Positions 37,560 to 48,759 of a DNA stretch of 64,000 bases are shown here, in pieces. The stretch is from Stenopsyche tienmushanensis (lineage: Eukaryota > Arthropoda > Insecta > Trichoptera > Stenopsychidae): positions 248,001-312,000 of the forward strand of contig WACJ01000215.1 of assembly GCA_008973525.1 (NCBI GenBank), read 5' to 3'. Made by a program: the position numbers and the translations under genes. The notes under the pieces were generated by a model that ran no database searches, was not told the DNA's origin, and saw only the letters and a list, made by a program, of their open reading frames with translations. Numbering within the stretch: the stretch's first letter is position 1; the number at the start of each line of letters is the position of its first letter.

Positions 37560-39540
37560 TTTATTAATTAAATGGCATTAATCAACAAGTCGGCGGAAAG
37601 CCTGAACATCGCTTTTCGTTAAAAAATATGGTATCTGAACTTTATTCATTTGAATACATAAATTTTACATTACATCATTCATCAGAAAAAGGAATATGTT
37701 GCGCATTAAAACGAAATTTATAAATTACATTCTCTGGCACATATTGCTTCAGTATTTATAAGTAGGTTTTTATTTAAGAAGATTTAAACTTTTTATCCCT
37801 TATTAATAATGAGCATGGTTTACATGACTTATGTGATTGATTTGCGATACTAATTAAAATATAACTTATATAATAATATTTTTGCTAATGATTCATAGCG
37901 TATGGATATGTGGAAGAGAATGAAAAACCACAACATAAAAATATTAATTTCAAGAAAAATCTCTTACGGAGATGGCCTAAATTGATATCGGATATGTCAC
38001 TTTAAACAGATGTTGTTAGCTATTTTAATGAGAATGAATAAAGTAATAGATTAATAAATTGACGCCCATGACCTCTGTTATTGCTATTTACTTTATCTTC
38101 GTATCTGTTGCTATCGTGACGTTGCCCTCTCGGTCTATAAATCTTCTTCAGCTGATAATAAGATTAATTGTAACAAACAAACAAGCTTATCTACGAACGT
38201 CTGCTAGTGTTTTAACACTTTATGAGCAGGACGTATCGAATGGTTTATTACGTCGATCACGGAATTACACATATTGTACACGTTTTTTGATCGATCAGTG
38301 ATATTTTGGTGGAATATTTTTAAGCAATGTGTAATAATTGTTATTATACTCATATTTAAATACTATTTAATAAATTGATGGAAATATTGATACTCTTTCT
38401 GAATACCATTGAATAAACTTATAGCTTAGGGTAAGTCTTGATCGAGAGAAGACGTCATCTTTCTGCCGTCTTCTAATCAATCTCGGTTAGTATCAAAGAA
38501 AAGGTTCATAGTTCTGATGTCTTACAGCTTATATTTTTCGAAAGTCTGAAAAAGAATAATGAACAAGTCTCCTTTAAATGATGAAAGTCTGTTCCCTAAG
38601 ATGAATCCATCTTTTTTGCGATCTGATCCACTATTAATTGTGGCTCTGACTCCACAACATTTTGAAGAACATCGTTATTAAAATAAACAGGACGTCTTGA
38701 ACGGGATTCATCATAAATACTGCTTTCTCCGACTTAAATTTTTTAAACCATTTCTGAGCAATCACTTATAATATATTTTTACTAGAGAAAAAGTTAAATT
38801 CTAACCAAAATGTATAAAATAATTTTCAAGTTATTTTGCATCAAAACCATTGTCTTTTTACAGCAATGGCATTACAAAGCTACATTTAAGATGGCGATAA
38901 ACTGTAGGTAATGGAGAAAGAATAATATTATCCAAAAATATCTCAATTTAAGTACATTAAAGGGCTTAATAATTCTATTTATTCATTAGATTTTATGATA
39001 GATATTTCAAAAAGGAAGTTATATATATATGAGCGAGTTGCGAATTATTGTTACAAATTAATCATTCATAAGAAGCTCGTTCCAAACAATCGATTGAAAC
39101 TATTCATACTATATTTTTTGTGTTAGGCTTAGGTTGGTTTAGATTTTATCTCAATCTTTTACAATATAAATACCAAAACAAATCCGCTATGATGATGCCT
39201 GATTAAAATTTAAAGCGTAATTTAAATATAACTCTATGTAATAGTAGATCTGAGTCGTCGAAGATGTAATTAGTATGGGTTGTGCGTTTCGCGTTTGATT
39301 GCATACAATTTTTTGTCATTAAAATGATTCGTTTTTCATATAATAGCACTTTTCTTCGCCGTAATTGTGTTCTTCCATAATTATGTCTGAAATCATAAAA
39401 GTTCGTCCGGCTCATTGAAGAATTTTTCAAATTACCTTCATTTGAATGAACGACGCTATGAAATCGTGTTCACGGTGAACTCGTCAGTTTTTCAACCCTT
39501 TAATGGGTTCGTCTTTTGTTCGCATCCCTCCTTTGATTGA
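37560..39540. other. No gene seen; AT-rich noncoding DNA
   Basis: A plus frame with an ATG at about 38,068 begins with a hydrophobic stretch (MTSVIAIYFIFVSVAIVTL) but then shows nothing recognisable. Around 38,447-38,474 the words AGAAGACG and CGTCTTCT form an 8-bp inverted repeat. Confidence 0.4.
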
Positions 39541-39576
39541 AACATCCTCTTTCGGATCGCTCGCTAATAAACTCGT

Positions 39577-39678
39577 TATAAAAAGAGATACTTTTAGTAG
39601 ATAAAAGCCAGGATTTTCGCTCCGACGCCGTCTTCTCTCTGTTTTCTGTGTGCTCACTCATTCACCGGTCAAAAATAT
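39577..39678 (+). promoter_or_regulatory. Possible core promoter with first noncoding exon
   Basis: TATAAAAAG at 39,577-39,585 is followed, about 30 bp on, by a less AT-rich, pyrimidine-rich stretch (39,608-39,670). That stretch ends at a near-consensus splice donor, GTAAGTT, starting at 39,679. TATA box, leader of ordinary composition and donor in this order and spacing would suit the first, untranslated exon of a plus-strand gene whose next exon is far downstream. No initiator consensus is obvious and no downstream exon was identified. Confidence 0.25.
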
Positions 39679-39699
39679 GTAAGTTCATCTAATGAACTA

Positions 39700-42600
39700 G
39701 ATCGTTTCTTTCGCCGGGATTCGAATCGGGGCCATTCTTTTAATCCGGAGCCACTTCGGAGGATTTCATTTTGATTTTCCGGCTCGGTAGAACGGTTCAT
39801 TAAATTACTTAAAGGCTTTTTATTCTTTTGTGCAACTTGGGGCCATATAATCGCTTAGACTCGTTTCCAGTAAAATATTACTGACTTTATTCTCTTCTTT
39901 TTGGCCTGTACTAAATTCAATTTTCGAGTGAATATAATAGAGATAAAGTCTCTCAAAATTATGAAAGCTTGTATGATACTTTCTCCTTGTGCGATATATT
40001 CGATTATGGATTACATATGAGTTTTTTACATACATCTTTTGTCATCTGTATGATTTTAAATAATTTTATTTGTTTTAAAATAACATTAATTATCGTATCG
40101 ATAACTATAATAATTTACCGGCCATATCTATCTATAAAATATTGATATTGGGTCCGAGCGGCAGGAGACACGTCGGAAGACTTAATCTATGCTGAGATGA
40201 ACAGGAAGATAAAGACGCTGCATGTCTGGGCTTAGGCAATTGAAGAGAGTATATGTATATAAAATCATTTTAATGTAGCTGTAAGATTCTTGTCATGATG
40301 ACTTTAGAATTTTATATATAAATATGTCTCTGTTTTTAAGGAAAAAAAGAATTCAATATAGTTTTTACTTAAATACTCACTATAAAAACACGTTAATCAG
40401 TCCCATACTAACCACAAGTGTTTCTTTTGAAACCACACGTTACTGCAAACACATATACAATGTAATTTCAATTGTATACACGTAACGATTATTATAATAA
40501 CCAATACAGTTTTATAACAGTGTAACATTATCAACTTAATTCTTAATTGAAAATCCATATTTGACACGGTCAAACTCATTTACGTTGTAATTAGTAATTG
40601 CAACATGATTGTGTATATTATGTGAAATATAATGCAGAAAACACTGGCAAAGCGATATTAAAAATTGTATAAGTTATACATTTTGAAAGTGTAAAGTTCT
40701 ACTAACAGCGACGTAAACAATGAAAAATTTCGCGCCATTTTATCGTCTCAGTCGTAAAATATATAATTTGTTATGCCTAAGAAAATGAAGCATATTAAAT
40801 ATGTATTGAATGCTGAATATGACGCCAAATAGTTAGATTGAATTGTTTGCATTGACTATTTTATATAATACAAATTACTCCTCCCTAGGATCAATCTTTG
40901 CCCTTGTTTGGCGTCTTGGTAATTTCTTTCCGACATTCATTTTGTTGTGTCATTGAATGAATATTGAATTTAAAAATGAGTCATTAAATGTTAGGATAAG
41001 AAAAAAGATAGGCATGTTTTAGTGATGGAAGTTAAAGAAATAATTTTTACATACTCGTATTTGCAAATGTAAAAACAAACCGTGGCCTTCCAAATACATA
41101 TTTTCATGACAGCCGCTCGTTTCAGACTATCCAAAAGCTTGACATTTCATTTGAAAATATCCAATAGTTGATTTGCTAAAAATATTCTTTGCCTTTCATG
41201 TAGCCGCATGTACGTTCATAAAATTGTTGCGCAAAAGAAGAAACTTTTCTAGGCGATTCTTAATAAATTATTTCATAAATTAATGTCGAGTCATAAGTTC
41301 AAATTGGGATCTGCTTCCAACCCTTGGCTTAGGTTTTTAATCCGAGTTTGAATATGAGTTTTCTTAGGGAAAGTTTGAAGTGCCTTATTACCGCACATCT
41401 CAAGTTCGCGGACAGGAGGCACATTATACTTTGTTAGGTTTCCGACCAACTTTCAAGACTTTCCTCAGCATATTATTGAAGGTCGTTATTGCTAATTGAC
41501 CTCGGGGCGAATAATTTTACGATCTGCGATATTATTCAATTCCTTAATCTGGAGCAATGGAGGCGTATCCAGGGGTTGCTTAAGTGAGATTTACTGTTGT
41601 GATGTTTGACTTCGGGACATTTAACGGGAGCTATAAACCGGTAATTTTTATAACTTCCCGAGTCCAAAGTTGTAAAAATTAAATTTTGAGTTGAGGTTGA
41701 ATATTCATGATGCTCAAATTTTCATCGACTTGAAAGAGTACGGATAAATGAAAGAATTAACATAGGGAAAATATGGTACGTTTGATAGAGCAAAGTCACA
41801 AGAAACTTCAAACTGTAATGAGGGCTTACTAGTTTGAGATTTGAGCACAGTTGATTTAATTAATTAGTAGCAGACGTAGATAATCTTAGCTTTTGATGAA
41901 CCTGTGCTAATTCGCGTCATCTAAAATGCATAAATTTTCAAAATGCAAGCGTTACTAACATTTGTACACATCCATATATCTGAACTGCATGCAACCAATG
42001 TGCTCTCATTCCAACTATTTAATGATACTCAAATGCATTATAATTAATGGCTTATATTCTAAAATAAAATGCCTATTGTGACATCCCTTTATCCCAAACT
42101 ATCTAATATCATGTAATACTTGTTGTAATCAAGCATACACACCATTTATTAGCTAATTATATTCTCACTTTCACTTATGGGAATTTAGTGTTTATTTACT
42201 ACATAATAAGCATAAATGTAAATATATATTAAACCAAAAAATGTGATCGAATAATTCCCCGAAACGTTTATTCCAGTGGCCCGTAGGGGAGCATTAAACA
42301 CTGCTTGAAGTTTTCAATACTCGTCGTAAGTCACGCTATATATTTCATTTGGATTTTATATCTGAAATTTGAATTGAAGAGGGATTAGTTCTATACTGGA
42401 TAGTTTATGGCTTTTAAATAATATTTATATTGAATGATCAATATTTATGATTTGTCCTTTTACAAATTCATATATATCATAATCTATTTACGAGAAGCTA
42501 AATTGCGCTTAGATATTATTTTATTGAACCATTTCCAATTGACGTAAGCTGAAATCTTAAGCCATTAGCTGAAAACTTTTCCTATAGTGTGAATTTGCTC

Positions 42601-43070
42601 TCAAGTCTTAAATTTAGAGTCCAATAACTAGCCCATAGCACTTATAATTAATTCAATACTGAATTTAACAATTTTTAATAATATACATGTTTTTTAGATA
42701 TCAGAATAGAAGCCGTCTTAGATCATGAATCCTTCAATATATAATTTTTAAAACGTCATTTCATCAACAAAGCCTAATTGCATTGTTTGTTCATTATATG
42801 TCGAATTCAAGCATCTCCCATAAATGGGGGATGATGGAATATTAATCCTTTGGCTGCTATGGTGTTTTTGAAATATAAATATAGTTCATTTTGCTTGAAT
42901 TAATCGTTTTTAATATTTCGTATATTGTATGGGATAAAATTTGAGCAATAATTGTTGATATAATAAAGTAATAAGTATAAAATTAAATAAGCGTAGATAA
43001 ATTTTGAGTAATTTTCTCGGACGAATACAAGGATAAGCAGTCATATAGTTAAAAACAGCAATTAAATTTC
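39700..43070. other. No gene seen; AT-rich noncoding DNA
   Basis: No motif, repeat or RNA gene was recognised. The palindromic GATTCGAATC at about 39,720 was considered as part of a tRNA and rejected. Confidence 0.45.
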
Positions 43071-43076
43071 AATATA

Positions 43077-43568
43077 TAGTGTTTCTTTCCGAAAATTATT
43101 TCTCAAGAATTTCTTGAGAAATATGCAAAATCGAGAATTCTCATTTCTCGAGAATTTTCCTTATTTATCAATACATTTTATAAAACTATTTTTATTGAAT
43201 ACCATGAATTTTGTTAGGACTATTTTGGATACAAAGTCGAATAGTGATAAAATCGTTATTTTTCCTGGAACAAAAACTGTTAGAGTTCTCCAACCAATGG
43301 TCCACGGCCAATTTTCAGGCAGAAAATTTCCACCTGACCGCAAATAGTATGCCAAATTTCAAAAAATTGTCAGTGTCCTTCTTAAAGGAAATATTTTGCA
43401 GAAAGCGTCATCTATCGAGCAAGATTTTCATGTTCCAATGGTGTCAGATCCAGAGGTCTATCTCTGCATCTCAGCATCTAGATACGCAAAAAATCACGTG
43501 ACTCGCGTCATTAGTCATTAGTTCTATTTCATTAATTTTCAGAATTTAGGATTACTTGGGAAACATTA
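43077..43568. mobile_element. Probable hAT-like non-autonomous element
   Basis: The left end reads TAGTGTTTCTTTCCGAAAAT. The reverse complement of the right end at 43,568 reads TAATGTTTCCCAAGTAATCC, an imperfect inverted repeat over about 14 bp. Just inside the left end are a 25-bp near-perfect palindrome (43,098-43,122, ATTTCTCAAGAA mirrored about one base) and two direct copies of CGAGAATT. Subterminal palindromes of TTCTCGAGAA type occur in some insect hAT elements. The flanking 8-mers do not match, so the boundaries and the hAT label are tentative. Confidence 0.35.
43320..43420 (-). repeat. RepB dispersed repeat, copy 1
   Basis: The reverse complement contains 'gaaatttggcatactatttg' and, before it, 'gcaaaatatttcctttaaga'. 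Both match plus-strand sequence at 49,745-49,870 in the same order. It lies within the probable hAT-like element at 43,077-43,568, so the two copies may be parts of one element family. Confidence 0.6.
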
Positions 43569-43579
43569 AATTCTAGTTA

Positions 43580-44587
43580 CGATTGCTCACATGTTTGCTT
43601 AATCTAAGGAGCAATTTCATGCGTCCTCATTTAGTTGATTGCACGTAAATGCACTCGAATATCGATGCCATACATTATTTATATCAAAGACGATTGGCGT
43701 CAATTAGAAAAGCTAAAATCGAACAACGTGCTAATGCCAATAACATTTTGTATGTATTGTGTAGATCCTATATATTCTTCAAATGGGCTTCTCGTGGCAT
43801 TCTGGGATGATAATATATATTTACCGCCTCGACCTATACGATATAAATCATGGAAGATCTTCGATTAAATATTGTATCGATATTTATTTGAATGATATTT
43901 GTAACGTTCTTTATCTAAATCTCTGTAATTATGATTGGAATGTATTTATTCTTCTATGTATTTAATGTCCGAATGCCATTCCGAATAGCCAACCGATATA
44001 CACGCTTAATGTTCATTCGTAGATGAAAATTTCGGCTTGGAGCTTGATTTTGGTTAACGTCCATTGAACCAGAAGACATTCCATCCTTGATCCGTGGGAA
44101 GTGAACTATAAACACCTGATAATTACTGAACACATTCCCATTTGCTCTATATCTAGTGTATAATGCTTCCTTGCGAAGATAATCAACTCAACGAATTAAA
44201 CTTATTATTGTTAACACCCATGCGGGTTCTCCATAATGCCTCTTCATCTATTGATTGTCGTTTCTGAAAGCATTTCGCATGTGTATTTCCCTGTAAGATT
44301 ACATCATGTGGTGATTTAGTGCCTTTGTAAATTAATAAACCAATTGGAAACTTGGCACGAGTCGGCATTAGGAAGATGATATCTAAACAATGAATTTGGG
44401 ACAGCAGATGATAAATATAATGGAATTCGTTTATCAACTTGGCTCCACATATCTTCTTCAGCGTAAGTGAAATTAAACGCACATATATCTACATTATGAA
44501 GACGTATCTGAAATGTCATAATTTTCTCGTTCGCTTTATATGTCATCACACACAGCTTGCGTAAGAAATCTCAACTTAATCCATAAA
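43580..44587. other. No recognised gene; overlapping minus-strand frames
   Basis: Two overlapping minus frames (44,183-44,482, 99 codons; 44,316-44,549, 77 codons) lie just outside the Helitron. They read like ordinary protein sequence in places, but I could not match them to a family. They may be a frameshifted fragment of another mobile element. Confidence 0.3.
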
Positions 44588-45347
44588 TCTAATATATAAA
44601 AATAAGTTGCGTTTCCCGGTTAATGCTCGGGCGAAATGGGTTGATATGCGCGTTCATCGGATTGAGACAAAACTTGATCCACTTATTGCCAAGGGATCAG
44701 GGGGTGACATAGGCATAGTACAATTAACTTACAGTAGATTTTTAATTCAAAACTTAATGTGTGAAAGTTGTTGATTCTGACGTGTTTGAGATTATGCGTT
44801 GCTAAGGCTATAGGTATATAGTACCTACAAGTTGCAGTAGGAGGCGTCGTGTCGTCGTCACATACAACACATACGTCAAACGTCAATGTCATTTGCAGGT
44901 TAACCATCGGCGTGAGTCAATTATATCCAAATTATTTATCGCAAGCACTTTTAAAATGCTTCATTTCATTCATCGCTTATTCACGTACGTAACAATCGAA
45001 AAAATACGTTCGAGTGTTATCCGATCAAAATCAGACGACCAACGTGCAACGAGAATCGAAAGTACATGTTGATTTGAATATTGCTGCATTTCAATATGAT
45101 ATTCATTACGATTACAGTTTGCATCCCAGTGTAAAATGGATAAAGGTTAAATCCTGTTAACGGGGGACAAATTTATTGGTAAATTGAAAACGCCTTCATT
45201 TCGACACAATGAAAACAAACAAACCTAACCTAACCAGATTTGAATTTAAATTTAATTTAAAAAATAAAAACAAGAAACAAATGAATAATTCTTTTATTTA
45301 ATAACAATATGTTGACGTTGAAATCAACAATATATGGATCTTCTTTT

Positions 45348-46090
45348 TCATCGAAAACATTCAAAGCTCATACCAACGTCGGATATTGTCGTGCAAATTG
45401 TACATGCAAATAGGCAGTGATATGGCAGTAGTCAGTATTAAAAGACTTGATGCGCGCAACGATCGAGTTCAAACTCAATTTCAAACAGGTAGATATATCA
45501 GCAGTGACGAGGCTCTTTGGCCTATTTTGAGCTTCCTAATTCACAGAAGCAATCCGAATGTTGTTCATCTCAGTGTTCATCTCGAAAATGGACGAAGGCA
45601 GACACTGCAAGAAATGTTGCTGCTGAACCAACACTTGCGCTGTGTGAAGAAGATGTATTTGCAGAGACATTATGGTACGCACAAGTTCCTAACTATTTTA
45701 CATGAAATACTACATCCGAGAATTTTCAACGACGTAAGCAAGGGATGCGTGATGAAGGCTATCGAAATCTGTATTCATCTGATGCATTGGGCCCTATTTA
45801 CACATTACATCCAAATAAAGCCGAGTGTTACTATTTAAGAATGCTTTTGGTTAATGTCAAATGTCATACTTCATTGAGAAAGGTCGAACGGAAATTAGAA
45901 CATTACTCGCCATCATTTTAACCACATGTCCGTCACCCAACCCGAAAGATTTGTGGTAAAAATTCAGAGAGGATTTGAGCGAAGACATTTTACACACCGT
46001 TAGCAATGACAATTCAATTGAGTTTTCGGACAATATTTTCAATCAAGCTCTGATCGAAATCGAAGACATTTGCTTAACCATCAACATCAA
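45348..46090 (+). pseudogene. Helitron RepHel, Rep-to-helicase linker region
   Basis: The readable sequence starts at 45,348 with SSKTFKAHTNVGYC, the segment just after the Rep domain. It continues with GSDMAVVS, GRYISSDEALWPILSF and NVVHLSVHLENGR (near 45,410-45,600). After a frameshift it resumes with DVFAETLWYAQVPNYFT, FQRRKQG, LYSSDALGPIYTLHPNKAEC and LRMLLVNV. A further shift leads to a stretch ending DLSEDILHTVSNDNSIEFSD. This is the conserved order of insect RepHel proteins. At least one stop and two frameshifts interrupt it, and the upstream HUH nuclease with its two catalytic tyrosines is absent. Confidence 0.85.
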
Positions 46091-46504
46091 AGAATTCATT
46101 CAACAAGAATTCGTTCTGCACTTGAACAGCAGTACGATGCTAATGATTTGGATGCATTTGTCGAAGCAAACGAACAACTTTTGCTTGCGGAACAAAAATT
46201 GACCTACGATACAATTACAAATGATCTGTTCTTCCTTGATGCGCCCGGCGGTACTGGAAAAACGTATCTCATCACTTTACTATTGGCTCACATTCGATCT
46301 CAAAATAGAATTGCTTTAGCTCTTGCTTCATTAGGTATTGCGGCAACATTATTAGATGGTGGACGAACAGCGCATTCGGCATTCAAATTTCCATTAGATA
46401 TGCATTTATTGGAAGCTCTGACATGTAACATTCCTAAAGTTTCTGACATAGCTAAAGTTTTGAAAATTTGCAAGGGGATTATCTGGGACGAATGCAATGC
46501 TTGA
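46070..46504 (+). pseudogene. Helitron Pif1-type helicase, motifs I-II
   Basis: This block contains the start of the DNA helicase. DLFFLDAPGGTGKTYLITLL at about 46,220-46,280 is the Walker A motif (GGTGKT), followed by IALALASLGIAATLLDGGRT (motif Ia region) and AHSAFKFPL. It ends with IIWDECNA, where DE is the Walker B pair of the Pif1 superfamily 1 helicases. Compared with the family, a short segment after DEC is missing and the frame changes at 46,500. Walker A and B residues are intact, but the protein is broken on both sides. Confidence 0.88.
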
Positions 46505-46697
46505 TCGAACTCTTAAAGACTTACGATCAAATGCAAAACCGTTTGGTGGCGCTCTAATTTTATTATGTGGCGACTTTCGACAACCTCTTCCAGTGATGCT
46601 TTCATCGACACCAGCTGATGCTTGCCTCAAAGCATCGCATCTTTGGAGAGACGTGCGAAAACTGACATTAAAGACAAATATGCGCGTACATTTGTAG
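46497..46697 (+). pseudogene. Helitron Pif1-type helicase, motif III region
   Basis: In the next frame the sequence reads MLDRTLKDLR, then PFGGALILLCGDFRQPLPV, the motif III region with GDFRQ, then STPADACLKASHLWRDVRKL and LKTNMRV. The family normally continues with a glutamine/aspartate-rich segment; here the codon after RVHL is TAG (46,695-46,697). The order and spacing match RepHel proteins, so this is the direct continuation of the preceding block. Confidence 0.88.
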
Positions 46698-47371
46698 CGT
46701 GATGCGTCGGCAGCCACATTTTTAAAACGACTATTGAACATTGGCGAAGGAAAAGTGCATGTTGATGCTACCAAGTTTATTTCATTTCCATCGAACTTTT
46801 GCGTTGTTGTGCCATCCATCGATTTACTCATTCAGAAAGTTTTTCCGCAGATTTTTAGTAATTATAAAAATCATTATTGGCTTTGCGAACATGCTATTTT
46901 GGCAGCAGAAAACACCGACGTCAATACAATCAACCACACAATACAATAACAAATTGCAAATGATTATGTTACCTACAAATCGATTGATAGCGCCATGAAT
47001 GCAGACCAAGTTACTAACTATCCAATCGAGTTTTTAAATTCGTCAGATCTTCCTGATGTGCCACCTTACAAATTGGAACAAGACTCACTATGAAGAAATT
47101 GATGCCGAATATCATCGAAACAACTATATATTCTTAATGGAAAGTCGAAAGGAGAAGATGTGCTCATTCCCACCGACGTGCAATTTGATAAGAGACGACT
47201 GCAGCTCCCCGTTGGACTTGCATTCTCAATGACCATCAACAAGGCACTTCAAGTGTGCGGAAGAATCTAGAAAATCCACGTTGGACAGCCGAGAAATTTA
47301 TTTGTATTTGTTAAAGACGGAAAAGCCAAAACTATTCTCTACCCTAAAGCACTTAGCAGAACAATTAAGTA
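46698..47371 (+). pseudogene. Helitron Pif1-type helicase, C-terminal part
   Basis: After the TAG the frame continues with LNIGEGKV and a segment ending in HAILAAENTDVNTINHTIQ, which corresponds to the 'aIlApTN.dVd.iN' stretch. Then come TNYPIEFLNSSDLPDVPPYK, LQLPVGLAFSMTINKALQVC and VGQPRNLFVFVKDGKAK. The helicase motif VI region normally reads INKAQGQS then L.VCG; here the QGQS residues are absent, an in-frame loss at a nucleotide-contacting motif. Several stops (for example at 46,947 and near 47,093) also interrupt it. The protein is dead. Confidence 0.85.
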
Positions 47372-47557
47372 AGCAAAATGTATGCTTTTAATATTTTTTT
47401 CTTTATATATCATTCAATATCAATAAATGTATTCATTGTCGGAAAAAATATCATTATTTATATCATTGCTAATTAAACAAGATAACTCTTTCAAATTTCA
47501 AATGGTATTTTTAGAACTATTTCTTCTGTGGCAGCAACGCGCCGGGTACCAGCTAGT

Positions 47558-48045
47558 ATCTTATAAAAATCATAAAACATTGACAATGAATGTAATTTAT
47601 TTGTGATTATGTCTTTCGGTGCAATCGTCACTATGTGGTAACGATACTTTTAATTATCGAATTATTGTTCCATCTATCTTATTTCCGTCTGAATATTTTG
47701 TTGACGTATTCCTTACATTTAATAAATTTTATGTTTTTTAATTACACTTATATGAATGCATTTATTTTAACTGCATGTTTTACTGTAACGATAGTATAGT
47801 TTTGTTTTTCATCCAAATCATGCCACACGCAGTCCACTGCAGTGTAAAGTCCTTTTTAATATCCATTAACACATTATCGTCGGGTAGTTGGTCATTCGCG
47901 CATATGTTTAGGGTACTATCAGTAGACACAGGTAGATTCATTGATTTTAAAATAAGGGTGTAACGCAATAATCGCAAATACACTCAACATCATGCGAAAA
48001 ACAATGCTATGCGCAACCCGCCGACCATATTTATATCGTCTTTAT
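47558..48045. other. No gene seen
   Basis: AT-rich sequence with overlapping short frames on both strands at 47,775-47,983 and nothing recognisable. Confidence 0.4.
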
Positions 48046-48135
48046 CAGTGCTATCCAACCTTTTTACATCTGCAGGCCGGTAAAAACAAGGAAAATAAAT
48101 GCGGACCACTAAACTGAAATAAAAAAAATAGTTAT
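48046..48135 (+). mobile_element. hAT element end (CAGTGCTATCCAACC)
   Basis: CAGTGCTATCCAACCTTTTT followed by 'ggccggtaaaaa' and 'gcggaccac' is the layout of a hAT terminus with GC-rich subterminal words. No partner terminus was found, so this is a truncated or decayed element. Confidence 0.5.
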
Positions 48136-48215
48136 TTATATAATATTTTTTTAATCTTATATTGTGACAGATGGACAACTTTAACTAAAAAATATACATA
48201 TAACAGTCTGATATA

Positions 48216-48500
48216 TTAACCCTTTGCGGTCGTTTGTCTACTCTCAGCCACCAAAGCTTTTTACCGTTCCGGTATTATGTCTGCTCTCAGCCACCACACA
48301 AGAAACCATACGAATCTTAACTCTCTTCATTCATGTATCAGTTTATAACTTCTCTGAATGCTTTTAAGTGCCTAAGTGACCTTATCAAAAACCAAAACAT
48401 TACTCTGACAAATCAGAGATAACGAAACTCAATATTAAAAAATGCGGTCATTCCATGCCATGCAAACCCATCGCCATGCAAAACACCGTGGCGAGTCAGT
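48216..48500 (+). mobile_element. piggyBac-like element end
   Basis: TTAA at 48,216-48,219 is followed directly by CCCTTTGCGGTCG. TTAA then CCCTTT is the typical outer terminus of piggyBac-like transposons. Inside it an 18-bp word, GTCTACTCTCAGCCACCA, is repeated as GTCTGCTCTCAGCCACCA about 45 bp on. A related TTAAAAAATGCGGTCATT occurs at about 48,435 in direct orientation. The frame at 48,455-48,727 (90 codons) does not resemble piggyBac transposase. No opposite terminus was found. Confidence 0.5.
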
Positions 48501-48759
48501 CGCCCTTTGAGAGTGAAGAAACCGACAAGCTTCGGAAATACTTCGCAGAATTTCAAATAAGGCTTTACAAATTACGTTTAACTGTAATTAGACATTCTCG
48601 CTTGTTAAGATATTCCAAAATAATACTCCAAAATGGTAAAAAGAAAGTCACCAAAAGAAGTGTAGTCAAAAACCAGGATTGCATATTGGATACTACTTTC
48701 AAAGATACCACACAATGGAAAATATAAAATATAATTTTTAAATAAAAACATGTCTAAAT

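Larger units (their letters stand above)
44588..47556 (+). mobile_element. Helitron, nearly full span, coding region degraded
   Basis: The left end, TCTAATATATAAAAATAAGT at 44,588, is the TC-start terminus typical of insect Helitrons. The right end is GGGTACCAGCTAG at 47,544-47,556, preceded by a short GGC..GCC stem and ending in CTAG. The element sits between A (44,587) and T (47,557), the usual Helitron target, and makes no target duplication. Inside, on the plus strand, are remains of the RepHel protein in the correct order: the end of the Rep-proximal region, then the Pif1-family helicase. The HUH-Rep nuclease itself is missing, so at about 3.0 kb the element is much shorter than an autonomous copy. 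It cannot move by itself but keeps both ends needed for mobilisation in trans. Confidence 0.9.

Noticed and set aside
39705..39790. Possible minus-strand tRNA gene (GATTCGAATCCC looks like a T loop).
   Set aside because: No matching acceptor stem or A box could be placed about 70 nt upstream; GATTCGAATC is simply palindromic.
43098..43160. Heat-shock element cluster (TTC/GAA inverted units).
   Set aside because: The spacing between TTC and GAA is 4 nt, not the 2 nt of a heat-shock element.
44183..44549. Minus frames beside the Helitron as part of its protein.
   Set aside because: They lie outside the TC end, on the opposite strand, and match no RepHel segment I know.
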